A DNA stretch of 64,000 nucleotides from Streptomyces sp. Ag109_O5-10 (lineage in GTDB: Bacteria; Actinomycetota; Actinomycetes; Streptomycetales; Streptomycetaceae). The notes beneath the pieces were generated by a model, which was not told the origin of the DNA, ran no database searches, and worked only from the letters and a program-made list of their open reading frames with translations. Of this stretch, positions 46,974 through 54,665 are shown in pieces. Within the stretch, counting starts at the first letter, position 1. Each line of letters opens with the position of its first letter. A program made the translations under genes and the position numbers. The stretch spans positions 1,364,001 to 1,428,000 of the forward strand of contig NZ_FNTQ01000001.1 of assembly GCF_900105755.1 (NCBI RefSeq). The letters are read 5' to 3'.

Positions 46974-47292
46974 GGAATACCTCCGGCGGGGTCGGCCTGC
47001 TGCTTCTTCACTCTTCCGATCGGGTAGGTGGGGAAGCCAGGCCGGGAGGGTGATCTCACCGGAAACTCAGGCCGCCGGTCGGGCGTTCCTACTCTGTTCA
47101 CGACCGGCGGACCGGGACAACCCGGGTTCCGGCCGACTCGCCCCGGTCCGCCGCGGATTGACCGTGACCGCGCGGGGTGGCCTCTGCGCTCCTCATCGGA
47201 ATCTCAGCGGGCACCCCCGTGATTCAAAGGAACCACCCATACAGACGACGCAGGATGCCCTGACACAGGTGGACAGGTCAGGAAGGCGTGTC
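46974..47292. promoter_or_regulatory. 319-bp divergent region with long inverted repeat
   Basis: Separates the flavoprotein-TPR gene (minus) from the L,D-transpeptidase (plus). CGGCGGACCGGG (47105-47116) and CCCGGTCCGCCG (47142-47153) are a perfect 12-bp inverted repeat with a 25-base loop, likely in the transpeptidase leader. GGAAAC (47061-47066) and CGTT (47084-47087) resemble ECF-sigma promoter elements, weakly. Confidence 0.5.
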
Positions 47293-48540
47293 GTGGGCGT
47301 CCAGCACATATCGAACGGGTCCGGACCGCAGCCGGGGACATGGTCCCGGCGCGGGATCCTCGCAGCTCTCGGCGCGGTGCCCGCGGGGGCGGCGCTGGCC
47401 GGATGCAGTTCCTCCGCGGACGCCTCGGCCACCACCGACGGCAAGGGCGCCACGGCCTCCGGGAAGTCCGCGGCCAAGAAGGCGACGATCACGGTCACGC
47501 CCGTCTCCGGCACCAGGAAGGCCGACTTCACGACCCCGGTCGAGGTCACGGTGACCGACGGCACGCTGGCCTCCGTGACCGTCGCGGGCAACGACGGGTC
47601 GACGCTGCCGGGGACCTTCGACGACGCGAGGACGAAATGGACGTCGGCGAAGAACCCGTACTCCGGCACGAAGTACACGGTGACGGCGAAGGCGCGGGGC
47701 GCGTCCGACGAGACGGTGGCCACCTTCACCACCAGGTCCCCCGGCGAGACGTTCGTCGGCTACTTCACGCCGGAGGCCGGCTCCACGTCGGGGGTCGGCA
47801 TGCCGGTGTCGATCAGCTTCACGCACGCGGTCGCGGACCGGGCGGCGGTGCAGAGGGCGATCACCGTGACCGCCGAGCCGGAGGTGGAGATCGTCGGGCA
47901 CTGGTTCAGCGACACACGGCTCGACTTCCGCCCGGAGACGTACTGGGCGAAGGGCACCAGGATCACGCTGAGGCTGAGGCTGAAGGACGTGGCGGGCTCG
48001 GACGGCGTCTACGGCGTGCAGTCGAAGGACGTCACCTTCCACATCGGCCGCGAGCAGATCAGCACCGTCGACCTGTCGGCCAAGCAGATGGTCGTGAAGC
48101 GGGACGGCGCCACCCTGGCCGCCTACCCCGTCTCCGGCGGCGACTCCCAGCACACCACCTGGTCCGGGATCATGGTGATCAGTGAGCGGTTCAAGCAGAC
48201 GCGAATGGAGTCCTCCACGGTCGGCCTCGGCGACGAGTACGACATCTCAGACGTCCCGCACGCCCAGCGCCTGACCACCTCCGGCACCTTCGTGCACGGC
48301 AACTACTGGGCGTCCAATTCGGTCTTCGGCCACGAGAACACCAGCCACGGCTGTGTCGGCCTGCACGACGCCAAGGGGGCGAGCGACTCCTCGGTGGACG
48401 GCTACAAGTTCTACGAGAGCTCGATCCTCGGGGACGTGGTGATCGTCAAGAACTCCGGCGAGAAGACGGTCGAGGCCTCCAACGGCCTGAACGGCTGGAA
48501 CCTGTCCTGGGCGGACTGGAAGGCCGGCAGCGCGGTCTAG
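47293..48540 (+). CDS. L,D-transpeptidase lipoprotein
   Basis: 415 residues from the GTG at 47293 (GGAAGG six bases upstream; GTG 47269 is an alternative). The signal has twin arginines (WSRRGILAALGAVPAG) and lipobox ALAGCSS. Two Ig-like domains of the bacterial Ldt type follow (TPVEVTVTDGTLASVTVAGN, PVSISFTHAVADRAAVQRAI), then a YkuD catalytic domain with VFGHENTSHGCVGLHD, catalytic Cys354. Position +1 after Cys-Val is Gly rather than the common Arg. It makes 3-3 cross-links in peptidoglycan. The stop codon TAG overlaps the CTAG flank of the palindromic insert that follows. Confidence 0.93.
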   Translation: MGVQHISNGSGPQPGTWSRRGILAALGAVPAGAALAGCSSSADASATTDGKGATASGKSAAKKATITVTPVSGTRKADFTTPVEVTVTDGTLASVTVAGNDGSTLPGTFDDARTKWTSAKNPYSGTKYTVTAKARGASDETVATFTTRSPGETFVGYFTPEAGSTSGVGMPVSISFTHAVADRAAVQRAITVTAEPEVEIVGHWFSDTRLDFRPETYWAKGTRITLRLRLKDVAGSDGVYGVQSKDVTFHIGREQISTVDLSAKQMVVKRDGATLAAYPVSGGDSQHTTWSGIMVISERFKQTRMESSTVGLGDEYDISDVPHAQRLTTSGTFVHGNYWASNSVFGHENTSHGCVGLHDAKGASDSSVDGYKFYESSILGDVVIVKNSGEKTVEASNGLNGWNLSWADWKAGSAV

Positions 48541-48701
48541 TGCCGCAACAGGCAACGTTCGCCCCGTCACGACGCCCGGCACGCACTCTCGCCGCACCGG
48601 ACGGAAGCCCAAGTACATCCAGTACGAGGACTTCCGGCCGGCACGCCGAGAGCACGCACCGGACGCCGCTCCTTGACGGGCAAACGTTGCCTGCCGCGGC
48701 A
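48541..48701. mobile_element. 161-bp near-palindromic MITE-like element with CTAG flanks
   Basis: TGCCGC...GCGGCA ends are flanked on both sides by CTAG (48537-48540 and 48702-48705), consistent with a 4-bp target duplication as made by IS5-type transposases at YTAR sites. The two halves are inverted copies over nearly their whole length: CAGGCAACGTT (48549-48559) faces AACGTTGCCTG (48683-48693), and the pairing runs to GTAC (48613-48616 and 48622-48625) around a 5-base loop. It encodes nothing. It is placed exactly at the transpeptidase stop codon and may now act as its terminator. Confidence 0.75.
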
Positions 48702-48767
48702 CTAGCGAGTCGCTGACTTCACAGCGTGAACTCCCGTGTGAAACAAGGAGATTCTTTGTTTTAACTC

Positions 48768-48796
48768 TTGACGGCCGCAGGCGCGGAGAGCACATT
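48768..48796 (+). promoter_or_regulatory. Candidate promoter of the GH16 gene
   Basis: TTGACG (48768-48773) and CACATT (48791-48796) with a 17-bp spacer; the expected start falls just before the palindrome at 48806. Two small dyads lie upstream: TTCAC/GTGAA (48718-48730) and AAACAA/TTGTTT (48741-48761). Confidence 0.5.
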
Positions 48797-48805
48797 GGGC
48801 CCACT

Positions 48806-48821
48806 TTGAGAGCGCTCTCAA
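48806..48821. promoter_or_regulatory. Perfect 16-bp palindrome, LacI-type operator
   Basis: TTGAGAGCGCTCTCAA is perfectly symmetric and sits at the predicted transcription start of the GH16 gene. It closely resembles CebR boxes (TGGGAGCGCTCCCA) of cellulose/glucan genes, differing in the outer bases, so a CebR/BglR-like LacI repressor responding to beta-glucan oligosaccharides is likely. Confidence 0.75.
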
Positions 48822-48892
48822 CCACGTCTCAGCCACTCCGGCGCTCTCGAAGCCACACCCGCGCACCCCCTCCGTACCCGAGAGGCACCCCC

Positions 48893-50302
48893 ATGAGCGA
48901 AACCTCCGGCATACCCCCCGCGGACCACAGACGGCGACGCTCGTTCCGGCGCGGCCTCCTCGCCGCGCTCGCCACCATGGGCCTGGCGGTAGCGGCCGCG
49001 ACGACCGCCACCCTGCCCGCCAGCGCCTCGGCCCCCTCCGTCCCGTCCGGCTGGAGCCAGGTCTTCCTCGACGACTTCAACGGCACCGCCGGTACCGGCG
49101 TCAACACCGCCAACTGGCAGTACGACACCGGGACCTCGTATCCCGGCGGTGCCGCCAACTGGGGCACCGGCGAGGTCGAGACGATGACCAACAGCACCAG
49201 CAACGTCGCCCTCGACGGCAACGGCGACCTGAAGATCACCCCACTGCGCGACTCGGCCGGCAACTGGACATCGGGCCGCATCGAGACCAACCGCACCGAC
49301 TTCCAGCCGCCGGCCGGCGGCAAGCTGCGCGTCGAGGCGCGCATCCAGATGCCGAACGTCACGGGCAACGCGGCCCTCGGCTACTGGCCGGCCTTCTGGA
49401 TGCTGGGCGCCCCCTACCGGGGCAACTACCAGAACTGGCCGAGCGTCGGCGAGCTGGACATCATGGAGAACGTCAACGGCATCAACAAGACATGGGCGAC
49501 CATGCACTGCGGCACGGGCTCGGGCGGCCCGTGCAACGAGACGACGGGGCTCGGCAATTCGACCGCGTGCCCCAACACCACCTGCCAGTCCGGCTTCCAC
49601 ACCTACACGATGGAGTGGGACCGCTCGGTCAGCCCCGAGGCGATCCGCTTCTACGTCGACGGCGTCAACTACCAGACCGTGACGGCGAACCAGGTGGACG
49701 CCACCACCTGGGCCAACGCCACGAACCACGGCTTCTTCGTCATCCTGAACGTGGCGATGGGCGGTGGCTTCCCGGCCGCGTTCGGCGGCGGCCCGACCTC
49801 CGCCACCGAGTCCGGCCACCCGATGCTCGTGGACTACGTCCAGGTGCTGTCGGCCGGCGGGAGCGGTACCACGACACCGCCGACCGGCAACCGTGACGCC
49901 TACAGCGCCATCCAGGCCGAGTCGTACGACAGCCAGTCCGGCGTCAGCACGGAGACCACCACCGACACCGGCGGCGGCCAGGACATCGGGTACGTCGCCA
50001 ACGGCGACTGGGCACTGTACAAGGGCGTCACCTTCGGTTCCACGGCCGCCACCCAGTTCTACGCGCGGGTGGCGAGCGGCGCGGCCGCCGGGGTGAGCGG
50101 CCAGGTCCAGGTCCGGCTCGACAGCCCCTCCAACTCCCCCATCGGCAGCTTCTCGGTCGCCAACACCGGCGGCTGGCAGACCTGGACGACCGTCCCGGCC
50201 AACATCAGCTCGGTGACGGGCACCCACGACGTCTATCTGACCTTCAGCAGCGGCCAGTCGGCGGACTTCGTGAACGTGAACTGGTTCGACTTCGGGCACT
50301 GA
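48893..50302 (+). CDS. Secreted GH16 beta-glucanase with CBM6-like domain
   Basis: 469 residues from the ATG at 48893 (GAGAGG upstream). Signal peptide to about residue 47 (RRRRSFRRGLLAALATMGLA ... ASA). The GH16 domain has the catalytic GELDIMENVNG (Glu187 nucleophile, Glu192 acid/base) and ALGYWPAFWML, typical of laminarinase-like beta-1,3-glucanases. A Gly/Thr linker leads to a C-terminal CBM6-like module (YSAIQAESYDSQSGVSTETT to FVNVNWFDFG). It degrades beta-1,3-glucans outside the cell. Control through the perfect operator upstream; a bidirectional terminator follows. Confidence 0.95.
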   Translation: MSETSGIPPADHRRRRSFRRGLLAALATMGLAVAAATTATLPASASAPSVPSGWSQVFLDDFNGTAGTGVNTANWQYDTGTSYPGGAANWGTGEVETMTNSTSNVALDGNGDLKITPLRDSAGNWTSGRIETNRTDFQPPAGGKLRVEARIQMPNVTGNAALGYWPAFWMLGAPYRGNYQNWPSVGELDIMENVNGINKTWATMHCGTGSGGPCNETTGLGNSTACPNTTCQSGFHTYTMEWDRSVSPEAIRFYVDGVNYQTVTANQVDATTWANATNHGFFVILNVAMGGGFPAAFGGGPTSATESGHPMLVDYVQVLSAGGSGTTTPPTGNRDAYSAIQAESYDSQSGVSTETTTDTGGGQDIGYVANGDWALYKGVTFGSTAATQFYARVASGAAAGVSGQVQVRLDSPSNSPIGSFSVANTGGWQTWTTVPANISSVTGTHDVYLTFSSGQSADFVNVNWFDFGH

Positions 50303-50320
50303 CGACCTGCCGGTCCACAC

Positions 50321-50348
50321 GGCGCCGGAGGGGCCTCCCTCCGGCGCC
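50321..50348. terminator. Perfect hairpin between convergent GH16 and AraC genes
   Basis: GGCGCCGGAGGG (50321-50332) pairs exactly with CCCTCCGGCGCC (50337-50348) around a 4-base loop. Confidence 0.9.
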
Positions 50349-50357
50349 GTCGCCGTG

Positions 50358-51254
50358 TCAGCGCAGCTCCGCCCGGAACGCCACCGGTGTCTGCCCGGTG
50401 TGCAGGTGGAAGAACTTGGAGAAGTTCGCCGCGTCCGGGAAGCCGACCGCCGCGCCGACCCGGCCGATCGGGAGGTCGGTGTGGGCGAGGAGGCGCTTGG
50501 CCTCCAGGACGACCCGCTTGTCGATGAAGCCCTTGGGGGTCTCCCCCGTCGCGGCGCGGACCGCGCGGACCAGGGTGCGGCGGGAGTAACCGAGTGCGTC
50601 GGCGTAGGCGCTGACACTGTGGTTGGTGGCGAAGTCCTTCTCCACCGCGTCCCTGAACAGGGTGAAGGTCGTGTCGGCCTGGCTGCGGGCCGCCTCCGCC
50701 GAGGTGGCCGCGAGATGGGCGAGGCGCAGGAGAAACGCCGTCAGGGAGTGCCGTAGCACCGAGGTGTGCAGGCTCAGGGGGAGGGTTTCGGTGTCCTCGT
50801 ACTCGCGTTGCAGGTGGGCGAGCGACGCCTGGAGCGCGGCGAGCTGCGGGGCGTCGGGGCGGAGCAGGGGCGGCAGGTCGTAGCGGTAGAGGCCGGTCGC
50901 CTCGACGGTGGCCCGCGGCAGGAATCCGGGCTGCATGGTCAGGACGGTTCCGCGGTACTCGCAGGTCCGCGAGAAACGGTGTACCTGGCCGGGGCGGATC
51001 CAGAGCAGGTCGCCGGCCCGGGCCTCGTACTCCGCGAAGTCGATCATGTGGCGGACCGGGCCCTCGGTGAAGAGCATGACCACGTGGAAGTCGATGCGGT
51101 GGACGCGCTCCAGCGGGGCGTCGGCGTGCCACAGGCGTTCGGTCCCCATCGGGCCGACCTGGATGCCGACGCCGCCGACACTCAGATCCACCGGGAAGGG
51201 GAAGGTTCTGATTCCGTCACCGTCGCCTGCCCCATTGGGCGTTCTGTCCGCCAT
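50358..51254 (-). CDS. AraC-family transcriptional regulator
   Basis: 298 residues. The N-terminal cupin sensor (DLLWIRPGQVHRFSR, VRHMIDFAEYEA) is followed by a C-terminal double helix-turn-helix: YADALGYSRRTLVRAVRAAT, PKGFIDKRVVLEAKRLL, and VGAAVGFPDAANFSKFFHLH. The last motif is the AraC signature region. It is divergent from the transketolase operon with 145 bp between starts and ACTTTT boxes in the gap, so it may control that operon or itself. Ligand unknown. Confidence 0.93.
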   Translation of the reverse strand: MADRTPNGAGDGDGIRTFPFPVDLSVGGVGIQVGPMGTERLWHADAPLERVHRIDFHVVMLFTEGPVRHMIDFAEYEARAGDLLWIRPGQVHRFSRTCEYRGTVLTMQPGFLPRATVEATGLYRYDLPPLLRPDAPQLAALQASLAHLQREYEDTETLPLSLHTSVLRHSLTAFLLRLAHLAATSAEAARSQADTTFTLFRDAVEKDFATNHSVSAYADALGYSRRTLVRAVRAATGETPKGFIDKRVVLEAKRLLAHTDLPIGRVGAAVGFPDAANFSKFFHLHTGQTPVAFRAELR

Positions 51255-51331
51255 GTCCTTCTCGTGCCGTCCCTGTCGAAGATCCGTGTCCCACTTTCAC
51301 CACAGGCTGACACACCCCGACCTTCCCTCCC

Positions 51332-51352
51332 AAAAGTCAGACTTTTACTTTT
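51332..51352. promoter_or_regulatory. AAAAGT/ACTTTT boxes upstream of tkt
   Basis: AAAAGT (51332-51337) faces ACTTTT (51341-51346), followed directly by a second ACTTTT (51347-51352). This AT-rich site is in the AraC/tkt gap, 48 bp before the tkt start, and is a candidate AraC-type binding site. Confidence 0.5.
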
Positions 51353-51399
51353 GAACGCGTCAGGCCAGCCAGAACGCTTCTAACGAGGACTTCTTGAAG

Positions 51400-53490
51400 A
51401 TGAGCACGCAGACATCGGTGGGCGTCGACGACGGCTTCGAGTGGACCGACCTCGACCGGCGTGCCGTGGACACGGCACGCCTCCTCGCGGCCGACGCGGT
51501 GCAGCAGGTCGGCAACGGGCACCCCGGCACCGCGATGAGCCTGGCCCCGGCCGCGTACACGCTCTTTCAGAAGGTGATGCGCCACGACCCGGCCGACCCG
51601 GAGTGGACCGGCCGGGACCGGTTCGTCCTCTCCCCCGGGCACACCTCGCTCACCCTCTACACCCAGCTCTTCCTCGCCGGGTACGAGGTCGAACTGGAGG
51701 ACCTGAAGGCCTTCCGGACCCACGGTTCGAAGACGCCGGGTCACCCGGAGTACGGCCACACGGCCGGCGTCGAGACCACCACCGGCCCGCTCGGCCAGGG
51801 CGTCGCCAACGCCGTCGGCATGGCGATGGCCGCCCGCTACGAGCGCGGTCTGTTCGACCCCGAGGCCGCCGAGGGCACCTCCCCCTTCGACCACACCATC
51901 TGGGCGATCGTCTCCGACGGCGACCTGCAGGAGGGCGTCTCCGCCGAGGCCTCCTCGATGGCCGGCCACCAGAGGCTCGGCAACCTGGTCTTCGTCTACG
52001 ACGACAACCACATCTCCATCGAGGGCGACACCGCGACCGCGTTCTCCGAGGACGTCCTCAAGCGGTACGAGGCCTACGGCTGGCACACCCAGCGCATCGA
52101 GCCGACCGACGAGGGCGACGTCGACGTGCACGCCCTGTACGCGGCCCTGAAGGCGGCCCAGGCCGAGACCGGGCGGCCGTCCATCATCGCCATGCGCACG
52201 ATCATCGCGTGGCCGGCCCCGAACGCCCGCAACACCGAGGCCGCCCACGGCTCCGCGCTCGGCGCCGACGAGGTCGCCGCCACCAAGCGCGTCCTCGGCT
52301 TCGACCCGGAGCGGAGCTTCCAGGTCGACGCCGACGTCCTGGCCCACACCCACCGCGCCCTGGACCGGGGCGCCGAGGCCCACGCGGCCTGGGACAAGCG
52401 CATCGCCGAGTGGCGGTCGGGGAACGCGGAGCACGCGCGGCTCTTCGACCGGGTCGTGGCCGGCCGGCTCCCCGAGGGCTGGGAGTCCGAGCTCCCCGTC
52501 TTCGAGGAGGGCAAGGCGGTCGCCACCCGCGCCGCCTCCGGCAAGGTCCTCCAGGCGCTCGGCCCGGTCCTGCCCGAGCTGTGGGGCGGCTCGGCCGACC
52601 TCGCGGGCTCGAACAACACCACCATCGACAAGGCGTCCTCCTTCCTGCCGAAGGGCAACCCGCTGCCCGAGGCCGACCCGTACGGCCGTACGGTCCACTT
52701 CGGCATCCGCGAGTTCTCGATGGCCGCCGAGATGAACGGCATCGCCCTGCACGGCAACACCCGCATCTACGGCGGCACCTTCCTGGTGTTCTCCGACTAC
52801 ATGCGCAACGCCGTCCGCATGTCGGCGCTCATGCAGCTCCCGGTGACGTACGTCTGGACACACGACTCCATCGGCCTCGGCGAGGACGGCCCGACCCACC
52901 AGCCGGTCGAGCACCTGGCCGCGCTGCGCGCCATCCCGGGCCTGAACGTCGTCCGCCCGGCGGACGCCAACGAGACCGCGGCGGCCTGGGCCGAGATCCT
53001 GAAGAGGCACGCCACGCACCCGGCCCCGCACGGGCTCGCGCTGACCCGCCAGGGCGTGCCGACGTACGCGCCGAACCCGGACGCGGCCAAGGGCGGCTAC
53101 GTGCTGCGCGAGTCGTCGACCGAGACCCCGGAGGTGGTCCTGATCGCCACCGGTTCCGAGGTACACCTCGCCGTCGAGGCCCGCGACCTCCTGGAGGCCG
53201 AGGGGACCGGCACCCGCGTCGTGTCGATGCCGTCCGTGGAGTGGTTCGAGGAGCAGCCCCGCGAGTACCGCGAGAGCGTCCTGCCGCCGGCCGTGAAGGC
53301 ACGGGTCGCCGTGGAGGCCGGGATCGGCCTGACCTGGTACCGCTTCGTGGGCGACGCCGGCCGGATCGTCTCCCTGGAGCACTTCGGCGCCTCCGCCGAC
53401 GCCAAGACCCTGTTCGCCGAGTTCGGCTTCACCCCCGAGAACGTGGCGGCCGCGGCCCGCGAGTCGCTCGCCGCCGCCCGTACCGCCTGA
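51400..53490 (+). CDS. tkt: Transketolase
   Basis: 696 residues from the ATG at 51400. Thiamine-diphosphate motif AIVSDGDLQEGVSAEASSMA to VYDDNHISIEGDT, the N-terminal GNGHPGTAMSLAPAAYTLFQ, GLGEDGPTHQPVEHLAALRA and TGSEVHLAVEARDLL are standard. It transfers two-carbon units between pentose and hexose phosphates in the cytoplasm. It leads the pentose phosphate operon; 32 bp separate it from tal, and both genes are preceded by the same 11 bases GCCAGCCAGAA. Confidence 0.97.
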   Translation: MSTQTSVGVDDGFEWTDLDRRAVDTARLLAADAVQQVGNGHPGTAMSLAPAAYTLFQKVMRHDPADPEWTGRDRFVLSPGHTSLTLYTQLFLAGYEVELEDLKAFRTHGSKTPGHPEYGHTAGVETTTGPLGQGVANAVGMAMAARYERGLFDPEAAEGTSPFDHTIWAIVSDGDLQEGVSAEASSMAGHQRLGNLVFVYDDNHISIEGDTATAFSEDVLKRYEAYGWHTQRIEPTDEGDVDVHALYAALKAAQAETGRPSIIAMRTIIAWPAPNARNTEAAHGSALGADEVAATKRVLGFDPERSFQVDADVLAHTHRALDRGAEAHAAWDKRIAEWRSGNAEHARLFDRVVAGRLPEGWESELPVFEEGKAVATRAASGKVLQALGPVLPELWGGSADLAGSNNTTIDKASSFLPKGNPLPEADPYGRTVHFGIREFSMAAEMNGIALHGNTRIYGGTFLVFSDYMRNAVRMSALMQLPVTYVWTHDSIGLGEDGPTHQPVEHLAALRAIPGLNVVRPADANETAAAWAEILKRHATHPAPHGLALTRQGVPTYAPNPDAAKGGYVLRESSTETPEVVLIATGSEVHLAVEARDLLEAEGTGTRVVSMPSVEWFEEQPREYRESVLPPAVKARVAVEAGIGLTWYRFVGDAGRIVSLEHFGASADAKTLFAEFGFTPENVAAAARESLAAARTA

Positions 53491-53522
53491 TCCGCCAGCC
53501 AGAAACCGTTCAGTAGAGGAAG

Positions 53523-54665
53523 ATGATCACTGTGACCGAAGCAACCGCCACCGCGGGAGCACTCAAGCGCCTGACCGACGAGGGCGTCTCGATCTGGCTG
53601 GACGACCTGTCGCGCAAGCGGATCAGTACCGGCAACCTCGCCGAGCTCGTCGCGGAGAAGAACGTCGTGGGCGTGACCACGAACCCGTCGATCTTCCAGG
53701 CCGCCATCGGCTCAGGCGAGGGGTACGAGGAGCAGCTGGCCGACCTGGCCGTGCGCGGCGTCACGGTCGAGGAGGCCGTGCGGATGATGACGACGCAGGA
53801 CGTGCGGGCCGCGGCCGACATCCTGCGTTCTGCGTACGACGTGTCACATGGCGCCGACGGCCGGGTCTCCATCGAGGTCGACCCCCGCCTCGCCCACCGC
53901 ACCGCCGCCACCGTCGCCGAGGCCAAGCAGCTCTTCTGGCTGGTCGACCGCCCCAACGTGATGATCAAGATCCCGGCGACGAAGGCCGGTCTCCCGGCGA
54001 TCACCGCGGTCGTCGCGGAGGGCATCAGCGTCAACGTCACGCTGATCTTCTCCCTGGAGCGCTACCGCGAGGTCATGGCCGCCTACCTGGCCGGCCTGGA
54101 GCAGGCCGCGGCCAAGGGCCTGGACCTCTCCACGATCCACTCCGTGGCCTCCTTCTTCGTCTCCCGCGTCGACAGCGAGATCGACAAGCGGCTGACGGTC
54201 ATCGGCACCGAAGAGGCGCTCGCGCTGAAGGGACGGGCGGCGCTGGCCAACGCGCGGCTCGCCTACGAGGCGTACGAGCAGGTCTTCGCCGGCGAGCGAT
54301 GGGCGGCCCTGTCGGCGGCGGGTGCCCACAAGCAGCGCCCCCTGTGGGCCTCCACCGGTGTCAAGGACCCGGCGTACAAGGACACCCTCTACGTCGACGA
54401 GCTGGTGGCCCCCGGCACCGTCAACACCATGCCGGAGGCGACGCTGAACGCGACCGCCGACCACGGTGACATCCACGGCGACTCGGTGACCGGCGGCTAT
54501 GCGCAGGCCCGTGCCGACCTGGAAGCGGTGGAGCGGCTCGGCATCTCCTACGACGAGGTGGTGGGCAAGCTGGAGGACGAGGGCGTCGCCAAGTTCGAGG
54601 TGGCCTGGCAGGAGCTGCTGGACGCCGTCACGAAGTCCCTGGACAACAAGGGAGTTGAGGCGTAA
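53523..54665 (+). CDS. tal: Transaldolase
   Basis: 380 residues, the long actinobacterial form. [15 protein letters not shown] start ([20 protein letters not shown]), [29 protein letters not shown] with the Schiff-base Lys, and [20 protein letters not shown]. The start is ATG 53523; a GTG at 53532 is better spaced from GAGGA and is an alternative. It moves three-carbon units between sugar phosphates. The stop shares one base with the zwf start (TAATG). Confidence 0.96.
   Translation: MITVTEATATAGALKRLTDEGVSIWLDDLSRKRISTGNLAELVAEKNVVGVTTNPSIFQAAIGSGEGYEEQLADLAVRGVTVEEAVRMMTTQDVRAAADILRSAYDVSHGADGRVSIEVDPRLAHRTAATVAEAKQLFWLVDRPNVMIKIPATKAGLPAITAVVAEGISVNVTLIFSLERYREVMAAYLAGLEQAAAKGLDLSTIHSVASFFVSRVDSEIDKRLTVIGTEEALALKGRAALANARLAYEAYEQVFAGERWAALSAAGAHKQRPLWASTGVKDPAYKDTLYVDELVAPGTVNTMPEATLNATADHGDIHGDSVTGGYAQARADLEAVERLGISYDEVVGKLEDEGVAKFEVAWQELLDAVTKSLDNKGVEA

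Noticed and set aside
48541..48701. Simple intrinsic terminator
   Set aside because: The dyad is far too long and has CTAG flanks on both sides; an inserted element explains it better, though it may also terminate transcription.
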